Counted from the first letter of the stretch, positions 1 to 8,132 are shown. The stretch is DNA of 11,490 nt from DASCQC01 sp036012865 (GCA_036012865.1 DASCQC010000021.1:1-11490), one strand, 5' to 3'. Numbers and translations are program-made. Notes: generated by a model from the letters alone, not told the origin.

Positions 1-953
1 GAGGATGGTTGGCTCGTATCAATTATCAACAACTAGCAGTCAAAAACACTGTTAGTGGTATCGTAGAACAGATAAATAAAGACCAAAATGCCCCAACAAT
101 CCAAAAAATGGTTAGAGGATGGTTGGCTCGTATCAATTACCGACAGCTTCAAGCAACTTATAATATAGCCAAAAGCATTGGCAGTGACTTTGCATTTCCG
201 CTTATCAAAGAAGAAAAAAACTCAATAGTCTTCAACCCAGAAAAAGTGAGCGCCATTCTTTTTGCTTACAGAACAAGAACGTCGGCAGCAATTACTGCTC
301 AAAAAATGGTTAGAAGTTGGTTGGCTCGTAGAAAGGCTCAACGGCTTAAAACTCTCAACATATTCAAAAGCACTGTTTATGATATCGTAGAACACGTAAA
401 CAAAGAGCAAAATGCCCCGATAATCCAAAAAATAGTTAGTCGTATCAATTATCAACAGACTCAAGAAGCTCACAATATAGCCAAAAGAGAACAAAACCCC
501 TCAATAGTCTTAAGCCGATCTATAAAAGGATTTGTAGTCCTATTAATCTCCCTAGGGCTATTGGCTTTAAGAATGTTTTTCGGGTACCAACATATTCTTA
601 TTGACAGCGCATTAACCGCTATCGGAATATTACAAACAGAGTCCCTCGTCCATGGCCTTTTTTCCTCCTCAGAGCCGGGGTCGAATAAACTTAGTAGTAT
701 GCTTTCCATCTCCTATGATCACATGACAAAGCACCTTCTCAGCGTTTCTACTTGGTTAGTAGCTATTTGTGGGGGATCATTAGGCGCTTATCACTTAAAG
801 ATAGTGTCTCCTTCCTTGTGTAAAAACATGATTAAGGCCGCATCTATTGCTTCGAATTTGTTTAGAGAGCCTTATTACAACCTTTTGAACGGTAACCCCC
901 TGTCGTATTTTTCAAGAAACACCCAAGGACACTCAGCTCAGCCTAAAGTTTAA
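1..953 (+). CDS. IQ-motif repeat protein with C-terminal membrane segments, 5'-truncated by the window
   Basis: Function unknown; probable host-directed membrane protein. The frame is open at the left edge: bases 1-8 already read as the end of an R-G-W-L-A-R motif, so the TTG at 9 is not the true start. Numbering from that TTG, a canonical IQ motif (IQxxxRGxxxR) spans I31-R41, a variant starting AQ spans A97-R107, and a third starting I139-Q140 has lost four residues. Related helical linkers (13-35 and 121-143) precede two of them, giving a duplication with a period of about 108 residues. Hydrophobic segments at about 174-198 and 244-263 look membrane-spanning; the tail is polar. IQ motifs bind calmodulin or EF-hand proteins in eukaryotes, and Legionella SidJ shows a bacterial effector can use one. 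Calmodulin binding and secretion are inferred. The 3' end overlaps the end of tatD by 11 bases. Confidence 0.75.
   Translation, partial: GWLARINYQQLAVKNTVSGIVEQINKDQNAPTIQKMVRGWLARINYRQLQATYNIAKSIGSDFAFPLIKEEKNSIVFNPEKVSAILFAYRTRTSAAITAQKMVRSWLARRKAQRLKTLNIFKSTVYDIVEHVNKEQNAPIIQKIVSRINYQQTQEAHNIAKREQNPSIVLSRSIKGFVVLLISLGLLALRMFFGYQHILIDSALTAIGILQTESLVHGLFSSSEPGSNKLSSMLSISYDHMTKHLLSVSTWLVAICGGSLGAYHLKIVSPSLCKNMIKAASIASNLFREPYYNLLNGNPLSYFSRNTQGHSAQPKV
45..113 (+). repeat. Linker-plus-IQ repeat, copy 1
   Basis: This stretch encodes residues 13-35 of the IQ protein, ending in QNAPTIQKMV. It closely matches copy 2 at 369-437 in both DNA and protein, with a period of 324 bases. The IQ motif continues to base 131 as RGWLAR. 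The first 25 bases of the window are identical to 115-139, so another unit lies at or beyond the left edge. Confidence 0.8.
369..437 (+). repeat. Linker-plus-IQ repeat, copy 2 (degenerate IQ)
   Basis: This stretch encodes residues 121-143, ending in QNAPIIQKIV. Compared with copy 1, the following IQ core has lost 12 bases in frame (junction near 438-440), which removes the R-G-W-L part of the motif while S-R-I-N-Y resumes directly after it. Confidence 0.8.
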
Positions 954-1725
954 AGAGTTTTTGGCAGTTTGCGGTTGTTTGTTGAATAACCTTTTCAAGA
1001 GAAAGCCCCTTCAACAAAGCGACTTGTTCTGCTACATGGTAAACATAGGCAGGTTGATTAACTTTTCCTCGATAAGGTACCGGAGCCAAATAAGGCGCAT
1101 CGGTTTCAACAAGGATTCTTTCTAGGGGGACTTGTTTAACAACCTCTTGTATCTCCCTCGCATTTTTGAAAGTGATAATGCCTGAGAAAGAGATATAAAA
1201 GTTCATGTCCAGAGCTGCTTTTGCCATCTCTAAAGTCTCTGTAAAACAGTGCATAACCCCACCAAGCTCAGAAGCATTATTCTCTTTAAGAATAGACAAA
1301 GTATCTTCTCTCGCATCACGCGTATGAATAATTAGAGGCTTTCTTTCCTTCTTGGCTAACTCAATATGTCTTCTAAAGGCTTTTTTTTGCTCTGTGGCTT
1401 GAGATCTTCCTGTATGGTAATAGTCAAGACCTGTTTCACCAATGGCGACCACCCTGGTCATTTGAGCGCCCTCTTCTATGATCAGCCAATCCGCTTCTGT
1501 TAAGTCTTTAATATCACAAGGATGAACTCCACTTGAAGCAAACACCTCAGGAAAGCGATTCGCCACAGCCAGAACCTCTGGAAAAGACTTAGCATCGATA
1601 CTAACCGAGATCATGCGATCAATCCCTGCCTGCTTTGCTTTTGAGATAACCTCTTCAAGCGTTACTCCCATTTTTTCTAAAGGAAGGCAGTGCAAGTGGC
1701 AATGAGAGTCAATAAGTTTAGACAT
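943..1725 (-). CDS. tatD: TatD-family metal-dependent hydrolase (YcfH type)
   Basis: Predicted cytoplasmic TIM-barrel metallohydrolase; TatD proteins are metal-dependent DNases or D-aminoacyl-tRNA-processing enzymes, and the YcfH subgroup has no settled single substrate. Numbering from the chosen ATG (260 residues, near E. coli YcfH at 265), the metal ligands are all visible: H8 and H10 (DSHCHLH), E97 (IGETGLDYY), H134 (IIHTRDA), H159 (MHCFTE) and D209 (ETDAPYL), followed by a typical N-Q-P-A-Y-V segment. The ATG at 1725 is preferred over the in-frame TTG at 1734 because AAGGGGG (1741-1735) sits 9 bases upstream and the family starts just before the DSHCH motif. It overlaps coq7 by 8 bases, so translational coupling is likely. 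It is the last gene of the damX-like/coq7/tatD operon. Confidence 0.92.
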   Translation of the reverse strand: MSKLIDSHCHLHCLPLEKMGVTLEEVISKAKQAGIDRMISVSIDAKSFPEVLAVANRFPEVFASSGVHPCDIKDLTEADWLIIEEGAQMTRVVAIGETGLDYYHTGRSQATEQKKAFRRHIELAKKERKPLIIHTRDAREDTLSILKENNASELGGVMHCFTETLEMAKAALDMNFYISFSGIITFKNAREIQEVVKQVPLERILVETDAPYLAPVPYRGKVNQPAYVYHVAEQVALLKGLSLEKVIQQTTANCQKLFKL

Positions 1726-2356
1726 AATACGCAACCCCCTTCATTGTTTTAGCCGTTAATTTCATCGCTTTTTGAATAGGGTAAGGCATCGCATAAGCCC
1801 CTAGGCTTTTGGCTCCTTCTGCATGAGATAATTCATCTTCAATCATTTGTGAAACAATCGCGCGACTGCGTAAATCCCCTTTTGGCAAAAAACTAAGCTG
1901 TTCTTTTAAATGAGCCCCTACTTGTCTTTCTGTTTCCTCAACAAAAGTATAGCTCCATTCATCGCTTGCCCCTGCAGCCACAGCCCCTATAACAAAGGAG
2001 CCCATCAACCAAACAGGGTTTAAATAACTGGTTCTATCATGAAGTTCTTTCAACCTCATAGCCGTCCAAGATAGGTGCTCTTTTTCTTCTTCCATAGCCT
2101 GCAACATAAAACTTTGTGCAGGGGGTGAATAGGACACTAAAAAACCGCCCAAATATAGCCCTTGAGCACAAACCTCTCCGACATGGTTAATGCGCATTAA
2201 CGCAGCAGATTGTTTCCTTTGCTCTTCATAAACCGCCTCTTCTTTTATTTTTTTCGCGGGGTACTCCCGTTGACTTCCTGGGTCAACAAAAAGTGTTTTT
2301 AACCCCTGATCAACAACAAATAATAGCTTATCTACTTTTGAAAAGATTCTAGTCAC
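1718..2356 (-). CDS. coq7: Coq7-type 3-demethoxyubiquinol 3-hydroxylase (di-iron)
   Basis: Hydroxylates the demethoxyubiquinol ring at one of the last steps of aerobic ubiquinone synthesis, as a membrane-associated ferritin-like di-iron enzyme. The 212 residues show all six expected iron ligands: E61 (NHVGEV), E91 and H94 (EKEH), E143 (ETERQVGAHL), E175 and H178 (EDELSH). Coq7 replaces the flavin enzyme UbiF in Pseudomonas, Xanthomonas, Legionella and relatives, which fits a non-enteric gammaproteobacterium. The start is GTG, supported by AAGGAG at 2368-2363 with a 6-base spacer. It lies 37 bases after the damX-like stop and overlaps tatD by 8 bases, so it is the middle gene of a three-gene operon. 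No key residue is missing. Confidence 0.93.
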   Translation of the reverse strand: MTRIFSKVDKLLFVVDQGLKTLFVDPGSQREYPAKKIKEEAVYEEQRKQSAALMRINHVGEVCAQGLYLGGFLVSYSPPAQSFMLQAMEEEKEHLSWTAMRLKELHDRTSYLNPVWLMGSFVIGAVAAGASDEWSYTFVEETERQVGAHLKEQLSFLPKGDLRSRAIVSQMIEDELSHAEGAKSLGAYAMPYPIQKAMKLTAKTMKGVAYYV

Positions 2357-2362
2357 TTGCCT

Positions 2363-2368
2363 CTCCTT
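2363..2368 (-). promoter_or_regulatory. Ribosome binding site deciding the coq7 GTG start
   Basis: On the minus strand AAGGAG is followed by six bases and then GTG (2356-2354). No ATG is comparably placed, so the GTG start is well supported. Confidence 0.75.
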
Positions 2369-2393
2369 ATTCAGGAGTATAGCATGTTATTAT

Positions 2394-4232
2394 CTAAGCT
2401 ATAAGCATTGATTCAAAGACACGGATATCTTCTGAAATACTTTTAGCATTTCGTACCCAAGGGTTTTGTCGTTGAATTTTCTCAGGCAGCGCCCCTAAAG
2501 CTTTCTTTGCAAGGGAATACGACGGGTACTCTGCCAACAAAACAACATAGACTGGATTCTCTCCTCTGATGCCCTGATAAACCCTTAAGTTTGCTTCTCT
2601 GTTAACACCTATTTGCTGCAAAAGAAGCTTCAGTTTTTCAATGGTGGTTACCGCTCCCAACTGCAAAGAGAACCCTTTAGCCACCTTCATTTTTTGGGTG
2701 TCTTTTTCAACTTTTTGTTGCAAGTCATAGTATTGAGTTTCCGCGCCTTTGTCTGCCACCTCTGTCTTTTTTTCTGCCTCGAGGGGGGCAACAGCCTTCA
2801 TTTGTGAGCGGCTGTCAGCAATTTCAGCGGCCTGTTCTGATATGATTTTGGTCAATTGCTCTTTTTCTGTTATGCCTGAACTTTTTTCTTGATTAATAGG
2901 TGAATGCTTACTCGCTATTTCATTGGTTTGTTCTGCTATAACCTTCGCTAACTGCTCTTTTCCTGAAATAACCTCAGACACTTGGTCAGATGGTTTCTCT
3001 GAACCCTGTAGCGACACTTCAGAAAGACCAGGGTCACTCTCAACCTGTTGTTTTTCTAAAAGGTTCTCGTCTACTAAGGATTGTCTCATGGAGGGAGTAT
3101 TATCCCTGGTCGAGGAATCGCCCTTGACTGGCGAGGGTTTATTGTCTTGCATCGCCTCATCTGTATTAACTTCTGCCAGGAGAGCCGCGTCCTTTCTTTT
3201 CTCAGGCGCCTCCCACGTGATCAATACTTCTTGAACAGATCCCTTATTGGTTTTAACTGCCGGATCTTTTACCACTGTCTCTATCGTTGCCGCCACCTGC
3301 TTGGAGTTTACCTTGCTTTTATGGAAAAAACTTGCAGCATACAAACTGCTAGCAGCCAACAGCACCCCTGAAAAAAAGAGAGCCATATGTTTATTCGGTA
3401 AAGTAAAACCACTAATTGTCGTTGAAATAATATTTTCCCTGGGCTCGGAAATCAAACTCTGTAACTCATACTCGGCAACATGGTTGATACGGCGAGCAAC
3501 CCCGTGTGTTTGATGAAAAATTCGCTCCATGGCTTTTTGAGAAAGGTTTTTAGGAGACCCTTTCCACCCCGACTCATACAGGCGAGAGCTAATATAATGA
3601 TGAAGCTCTACATACGAAAAAGGCTTAATGGTAAGAGAGCAAAACCTATCCCCTAGATCTTCTCCTCCGTCAAACTGAGAAAGTCTATCAAGCAAGACTG
3701 GCTGCCCTACTAAGATGATTTTAGCTGAAATCGTTCTAGAAAAAGATTTTATCATCTCTGAAATTGCTGCCAACGTTTGAATAGGAAGAACATGGGCATT
3801 ATCAACAACTAAAATAAACCTTGAATTCGCCGATTGAAGAGATTCACAAAAAAGCTTTAATTGAGTTTCTGCCTCCGAGGAGTCTAAAGAAAAATCTGCT
3901 CCAGTCAAATCTAAAATACACTTTAGTAAGTTATTAACCCCCATTCCTCTCGACCCCTGGATTAGTCGAGAGCTCATATCAGAGGAAAGAGATGAGATAA
4001 AAGACTCTATCAAAGACGATTTACCAACCCCCCTTGCTCCGGAAAGAACCATAACTTTAGGAAAGGGCTCTTTAACACCCTCTTGAAGAGATTCCAATAC
4101 CACACTATAAGCAGGTATACTATAGCTTAACTTGGGAATACAATCTTGCTGATTAAACGGCATTCTCAAAAAACCTAGAGAACTCCAATCTCCTGTTTCA
4201 GTCATACGTAAATACTCTTCTATCCTAAACAT
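2394..4232 (-). CDS. DamX-like AAA+ ATPase with one membrane segment and a C-terminal SPOR domain
   Basis: Likely inner-membrane cell-division or envelope protein: an ATPase in the cytoplasm and a peptidoglycan-binding SPOR domain in the periplasm. In the 612 residues the ExeA-like AAA+ module (about 20-265) has Walker A GARGVGKS (65-72), Walker B ILVVDNAH (140-147), a sensor-1-like ILVGQP (173-178) and a sensor-2-like HGVARRIN (243-250). One membrane helix lies at 284-303. A Lys/Glu/Ser-rich linker (305-515) contains a 19-residue duplication. The SPOR domain spans about 518-600. DamX relatives with an N-terminal ATPase occur in Vibrio and Pseudomonas, usually near aroB and dam; here the neighbours are coq7 and tatD. 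The ATG at 4232 has no clear ribosome binding site; ATG at 4205 (residue 10), preceded by GAAGAG, is an alternative. The family call is firm, the exact role is inferred. Confidence 0.82.
   Translation of the reverse strand: MFRIEEYLRMTETGDWSSLGFLRMPFNQQDCIPKLSYSIPAYSVVLESLQEGVKEPFPKVMVLSGARGVGKSSLIESFISSLSSDMSSRLIQGSRGMGVNNLLKCILDLTGADFSLDSSEAETQLKLFCESLQSANSRFILVVDNAHVLPIQTLAAISEMIKSFSRTISAKIILVGQPVLLDRLSQFDGGEDLGDRFCSLTIKPFSYVELHHYISSRLYESGWKGSPKNLSQKAMERIFHQTHGVARRINHVAEYELQSLISEPRENIISTTISGFTLPNKHMALFFSGVLLAASSLYAASFFHKSKVNSKQVAATIETVVKDPAVKTNKGSVQEVLITWEAPEKRKDAALLAEVNTDEAMQDNKPSPVKGDSSTRDNTPSMRQSLVDENLLEKQQVESDPGLSEVSLQGSEKPSDQVSEVISGKEQLAKVIAEQTNEIASKHSPINQEKSSGITEKEQLTKIISEQAAEIADSRSQMKAVAPLEAEKKTEVADKGAETQYYDLQQKVEKDTQKMKVAKGFSLQLGAVTTIEKLKLLLQQIGVNREANLRVYQGIRGENPVYVVLLAEYPSYSLAKKALGALPEKIQRQNPWVRNAKSISEDIRVFESMLIA
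2811..2963 (-). repeat. Internal duplication in the linker of the DamX-like protein
   Basis: Two units, encoded at 2963-2907 (GKEQLAKVIAEQ...) and 2867-2811 (EKEQLTKIISEQ...), share most of 19 residues with a 96-base period. They form predicted short charged helices between the membrane segment and the SPOR domain, probably spacer expansion. Confidence 0.7.
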
Positions 4233-4451
4233 TGACCGTAGCTTGTTTTTTTTGCAAGTTCAAGAACAAAACACAGTAAACACCGTATCTACAGCACATT
4301 TCCTAAAATACAAAGCAAAAAGACCTCTATAATTGAAAGACAACTCCTACGAGCGTAAGATAATGCCCCGCCTCTACAAAAAAGGATCCAAAGCAATGTT
4401 GCTTTTTATTCAAATGTATTATATGCTTCTTTTACCAAAAAGGCCAAACTG
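4233..4451. promoter_or_regulatory. Divergent intergenic region between the damX-like operon and parC
   Basis: This 219-base AT-rich region must hold promoters for both directions. For parC, a weak arrangement of TTGCTT (4399-4404) and TATATG (4420-4425) with a 15-base spacer is the best seen. A perfect 7-bp inverted repeat AAAGCAA-TG-TTGCTTT (4390-4405) overlaps it and could be an operator. AAAAAGG (4437-4443), 8 bases before the parC ATG, is the likely ribosome binding site. No convincing sigma70 promoter was found for the damX-like operon, and no RNA gene was recognised. Confidence 0.35.
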
Positions 4452-6692
4452 ATGAATGACTTAGTAAACGAAAAGCAGCCCATAGAGGTTTTTGCTCAGC
4501 AAGCATATCTTGACTATGCCATGTATGTTATTTTAGATCGGGCTCTTCCACAAATAGGAGATGGCCTAAAACCTGTACAAAGAAGAATCATCTACTCAAT
4601 GTCTGAGCTTGGATTAAAACATCTTTCAAAATATAAAAAGTCAGCTAGAACCATTGGAGACGTCATCGGTAAATTTCATCCTCATGGAGACAGTGCTTGC
4701 TACGAAGCAATGGTTCTCATGGCCCAGCGGTTTAACTATCGATACCCCATCATTGATGGACAAGGAAACTGGGGGTCCGCAGATGACCCTAAATCATTTG
4801 CTGCAATGAGATACACTGAAGCAAAACTTACCGCTTATGCTCAAGTTTTCTTAAAAGAACTTTCTCAAGGGACCGTTGATTGGCAACCAAATTTTGACGG
4901 AACGATGAAAGAGCCCCGCCTACTTCCTGCTCGAGTCCCTAACCTTTTGCTTAACGGGTCTAGCGGTATTGCCGTAGGCATGACAACAGATATCCCTCCT
5001 CACAATATTGGCGAAGTTCTTGATGCCTGCCTTTTACTTTTATCTAAGCCCTCCTCTTCTATCGATGATGTTATGGAGTTCATCAAGGGCCCTGATTTTC
5101 CTATGGGTTCAGAAATAATTTCTTCTCACCAAGAAATCAAAGCAATCTATGAAACAGGCTCTGGAAACATTCGCGCTCGTGCGACTTATGAAAAACAAGA
5201 CAAAGAAATTATCATTACGCAAACCCCTTTTCAAACCACTTCCTCTCGAATCATTAAACAAATAGCAGAACAAATGCAGGCTAAAAAAGTGCCCATGATT
5301 CAAGATGTACAAGACCAGTCTGATTATGATAATGCCATCAGAATATGCTTGTCCCTGAAGTCCAGTCGCGTCAATGCCGATGAGGTTATGAGCCATCTCT
5401 TTGCTTCAACAGACCTTGAAAAAAGCTTACGCATACACCTTAACATAATAGGGATGAATCGAAAGCCGCGAATCATGTCTTTAATCGAGTTTCTCAAGGA
5501 ATGGCTTTCTTTTCGAACACTCACCGTTTCTCGTCGATGTGAGCATAGGCTGGCTCAAGTTAAAGAAAGGCTTCACCTCTTAGAAGGACTTCTTACTATC
5601 TTTGATCACTTAGACGAAGTCATTCGCATTATTCGATACGAAGATGACCCCAAAGAAAAGTTGATGACAAGGTTTTGCTTATCGGAAGAACAAACCCTTG
5701 CCATCTTAAACACTCGATTAAAGCAATTAGCAAAACTGGAACAAATTCAGCTCAAAAAAGAACATGACCTTCTCGTCAAAGAGAGGGCCGACCTAGAGGA
5801 GCTACTGAGCAACCCCCAAAAGCTTAAAAACCTAATTCGAAAAGAAATAAAAGAAGATAGAAAGGAGCTTGCCGATGAAAGACGCTCTCTAATAATAGAA
5901 AGAGATCAAGCTAAAGCAATAAGAATAGACCAACTTGTTCAGGTAGAGCCTATTAGCATCTTTCTCTCTAAAAACGAGTGGGTCCGATATGGAAAAAGCC
6001 ATGATATTGAGGCATCTCAACTTAACTTCAAAACAGGGGATGGGCCTAATTTACAGTGCAGAGGAAAATCAGACTTTCCTATTATTCTTCTAAATCAAAA
6101 AGGAAGGAGTTTTTCTCTTAGCCCTCATCAGCTTCCCTCCATCCGCTCTGCTGGCGAACCTATTAGCAAACATATCCAGACCAAGGATAGAATAACCTCC
6201 TTGATCAACGCTTCGCCAAAACAGTTTGTCCTTCTTTGTTCTGATAATGGCTATGGTTTTATTTCTTCAATAGAACAAATGGTCAGCAAAAATAAAGCCG
6301 GAAAGCAAATGATTAGCATTACCGCTGCCTCTTCTCCCCTTGAGCCAATCCTGATTGAAGATAACTGGAAAGAACTCTTTATTGCTGTCGCGACCAAGGC
6401 TGGTCGATTGCTTATTTTTTCTCTTGAAGAACTTCCCTTTCTTAATAAAGGAAAAGGAAACAAATTGATACAACTACAAAACACTCCTGATGACAGAATT
6501 CAATGTATGGTTGTCTTTTCAAAAAGTCAAAACATCCTGATTGGAGCAGGAAAGCGAACCTTTAAACTCACCGAAGAAAGGAAACAAGCCTACACTCTTA
6601 AAAGAGCAAGAAAAGGGTCTCTTCTTCCCCGGGGCTTTGCTAGAGTAGACTTTCTTGTTGCTGAAGAAAAAAAAGACACCAACAGTTCGTAA
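4452..6692 (+). CDS. parC: DNA topoisomerase IV subunit A
   Basis: ParC is the DNA-cleaving subunit of topoisomerase IV, which with ParE decatenates daughter chromosomes. The 746 residues match the usual length (E. coli 752). The breakage-reunion domain shows RALPQIGDGLKPVQRRI near the N-terminus, HPHGDSACYEAM (76-87) and the catalytic tyrosine Y121 in AMRYTE. The quinolone-determining positions carry the sensitive-type S81 and E85 (E. coli S80, E84). A coiled-coil tower region follows (about 365-490), then a beta-pinwheel C-terminal domain. The GyrA box QRRGGKG is absent, while GKGNKLIQL near 670 is ParC-like, favouring ParC over GyrA. parE is not adjacent in this window. The stop lies one base from the convergent fmt stop, and no terminator hairpin is visible between them. 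Confidence 0.96.
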   Translation: MNDLVNEKQPIEVFAQQAYLDYAMYVILDRALPQIGDGLKPVQRRIIYSMSELGLKHLSKYKKSARTIGDVIGKFHPHGDSACYEAMVLMAQRFNYRYPIIDGQGNWGSADDPKSFAAMRYTEAKLTAYAQVFLKELSQGTVDWQPNFDGTMKEPRLLPARVPNLLLNGSSGIAVGMTTDIPPHNIGEVLDACLLLLSKPSSSIDDVMEFIKGPDFPMGSEIISSHQEIKAIYETGSGNIRARATYEKQDKEIIITQTPFQTTSSRIIKQIAEQMQAKKVPMIQDVQDQSDYDNAIRICLSLKSSRVNADEVMSHLFASTDLEKSLRIHLNIIGMNRKPRIMSLIEFLKEWLSFRTLTVSRRCEHRLAQVKERLHLLEGLLTIFDHLDEVIRIIRYEDDPKEKLMTRFCLSEEQTLAILNTRLKQLAKLEQIQLKKEHDLLVKERADLEELLSNPQKLKNLIRKEIKEDRKELADERRSLIIERDQAKAIRIDQLVQVEPISIFLSKNEWVRYGKSHDIEASQLNFKTGDGPNLQCRGKSDFPIILLNQKGRSFSLSPHQLPSIRSAGEPISKHIQTKDRITSLINASPKQFVLLCSDNGYGFISSIEQMVSKNKAGKQMISITAASSPLEPILIEDNWKELFIAVATKAGRLLIFSLEELPFLNKGKGNKLIQLQNTPDDRIQCMVVFSKSQNILIGAGKRTFKLTEERKQAYTLKRARKGSLLPRGFARVDFLVAEEKKDTNSS

Positions 6693-6693
6693 A

Positions 6694-7626
6694 CTAGTCT
6701 TTTCGTGAAGAGAATTGTGCTTTAGCTAAAAGAGGAGCTCCATTTAAGGCCTCAGGAACCGTTATCATTTTTCGGCCAGGAAGTTGTAGGGTTAATACTT
6801 CACAAACACCTGATCCACACTGAACCAGTAAACCCAGTGAGGTCTTGCCTATAACCTTGCCTTCACTCTCTTCGGCCCCTTCAATCGAGCTGGTTTTAGC
6901 ACTTCCTACTTTCACCAGAAGGTTGTTCCAATAGGTTCGCGCTCCCGGCATTAAATCAAAAGCTTTAATGCCGTTGACAACCCCTTCTGAACTCTTAGAC
7001 CAATCAATGATAGTCCTTTCTTTAGTTATTTTATCAGCATAAGTAGCCCCCTTAGGTTGTGGCGTTTCAACCACATCATCCCAAGCGTTGATAACTTCCT
7101 CCAGGGCTCTACTTCCTATCAAAGCTAATTTGTTAGTTAGAGCTTGCGCTCCCATCCCTAAGGGAATATCAAAAGGAATCTGGGTATAAAAAGGGCCCGA
7201 ATCTAAACCTATCTCCATTTTCATGATAGATACTCCTGTTTTTTTATCCCCATTAAGAATCGTGTGTTGAATGGGGGCGGCTCCTCTCCATCGGGGGAGC
7301 AAGGAAGGGTGTATATTAATTGGAGCCTTTAAAGGAACATCCAATAACGATTGAGGAAGAATCAGTCCATACGCAGACACAACTAAAAAGTCTGGCTTCA
7401 GTTCTTTTAAAGACCTGACTGTCTCGAGAGTTATTTTTTCCGGCTGTAATACTTTTAACCCTAGCGCTAAAGCTCTCAGCTTCACGGGCGTTGGAAGAAG
7501 CCTTTTGCCTCTTCCTTTGGGCCTGTCTGGCTGAGTAAGAACAGCAACGACTTGGTGGTTTTTAGATAAAAAATCCAGAGCACCCACAGCAAAATCAGGG
7601 GTTCCTGCAAACACCACTCTATACAT
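6694..7626 (-). CDS. fmt: Methionyl-tRNA formyltransferase
   Basis: Transfers a formyl group from 10-formyltetrahydrofolate to initiator Met-tRNA in the cytoplasm. The 310 residues are full length (E. coli 315). The N-terminal Rossmann domain begins VVFAGTPDFA; the basic loop PDRPKGRGKRLLPTP (33-47) that contacts the tRNA is present. The formyl-transfer site shows N104, H106 (INIHPSLLPRWRGAAPIQ) and D142 (GLDSGPF), equal to E. coli N106, H108 and D144. The C-terminal OB-like domain follows from about 205. The ATG is two bases after the def stop, so def and fmt form a tightly coupled pair, the usual arrangement. No missing residue was seen. Confidence 0.96.
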   Translation of the reverse strand: MYRVVFAGTPDFAVGALDFLSKNHQVVAVLTQPDRPKGRGKRLLPTPVKLRALALGLKVLQPEKITLETVRSLKELKPDFLVVSAYGLILPQSLLDVPLKAPINIHPSLLPRWRGAAPIQHTILNGDKKTGVSIMKMEIGLDSGPFYTQIPFDIPLGMGAQALTNKLALIGSRALEEVINAWDDVVETPQPKGATYADKITKERTIIDWSKSSEGVVNGIKAFDLMPGARTYWNNLLVKVGSAKTSSIEGAEESEGKVIGKTSLGLLVQCGSGVCEVLTLQLPGRKMITVPEALNGAPLLAKAQFSSRKD

Positions 7627-7628
7627 AC

Positions 7629-8132
7629 CTATTTTGCTCTTAGCAGCTTGGTAATTTTTGGATGAATAAGCTTTTTCTTTGTTGTTGAAAGTCTGTCAAT
7701 AAAAACCAGCCCATCTAAATGGTCAATTTCATGCTGAATGCATTTGGCTAAAAACCCATCTGCAGTTAATGTTCTTTTCTCTCCCTCTCGAGATTGATAA
7801 TCAACAGAGATTTTTTCAGCTCGCTTAACTTTCTCATAAATTCCATTCACCGACATGCATCCTTCAGGCTGAAAAGTTTCCCCCTCCTTGTGTGTTATAT
7901 ACGGGTTTACTAAAATTAACAGTTCATCTTTTTTTTCTGAAAAATCAATAACAGTTATTCTTCTATCCAGGCCTAATTGATTCGCTGCCAATGCCGCACA
8001 GTTTGTCTGAGCGTAGTGTGTTTCAATCATGTCATCAATATCTCTTTGTAAAGCCTCATCAAAAAACGCAACCTCCGTCGTCGGAGAGCTCAGTCTTTTA
8101 TCGGGGTATTGTACTATTGATAGTATCGTCAT
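7629..8132 (-). CDS. def: Peptide deformylase with an unusual motif 1
   Basis: Removes the formyl group from the N-terminal methionine of new proteins, partner of fmt. Starting at the ATG at 8132 gives 167 residues beginning MTILSIVQYPDKRL, which aligns with the E. coli start; an upstream ATG at 8165 would add 11 residues but lacks a good ribosome binding site, whereas TGAGG (8142-8138) precedes the chosen one. Metal and catalytic residues are present: Q52, C92 (EGCMS), and H134, E135, H138 (QHEIDHLDG). Motif 1, normally GxGLAAxQ, reads CAALAANQ (45-52), so both glycines are replaced by Cys and Ala. Activity is still expected because every zinc or iron ligand and the catalytic Glu and Gln are kept. 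Confidence 0.94.
   Translation of the reverse strand: MTILSIVQYPDKRLSSPTTEVAFFDEALQRDIDDMIETHYAQTNCAALAANQLGLDRRITVIDFSEKKDELLILVNPYITHKEGETFQPEGCMSVNGIYEKVKRAEKISVDYQSREGEKRTLTADGFLAKCIQHEIDHLDGLVFIDRLSTTKKKLIHPKITKLLRAK

Noticed and set aside
9..11. TTG at 9 as the start of the IQ-repeat protein
   Set aside because: The repeat motif reads through upstream of it (R-G-W before L-A-R), so the gene begins before the window.
1726..1734. TTG at 1734 as the tatD start
   Set aside because: The ATG at 1725 has a better placed ribosome binding site and fits the family N-terminus.
2613..3513. Plus-strand open frames opposite the DamX-like gene
   Set aside because: They lie antisense to the coding linker and ATPase region, have no recognisable motifs, and look like products of its biased codon composition.
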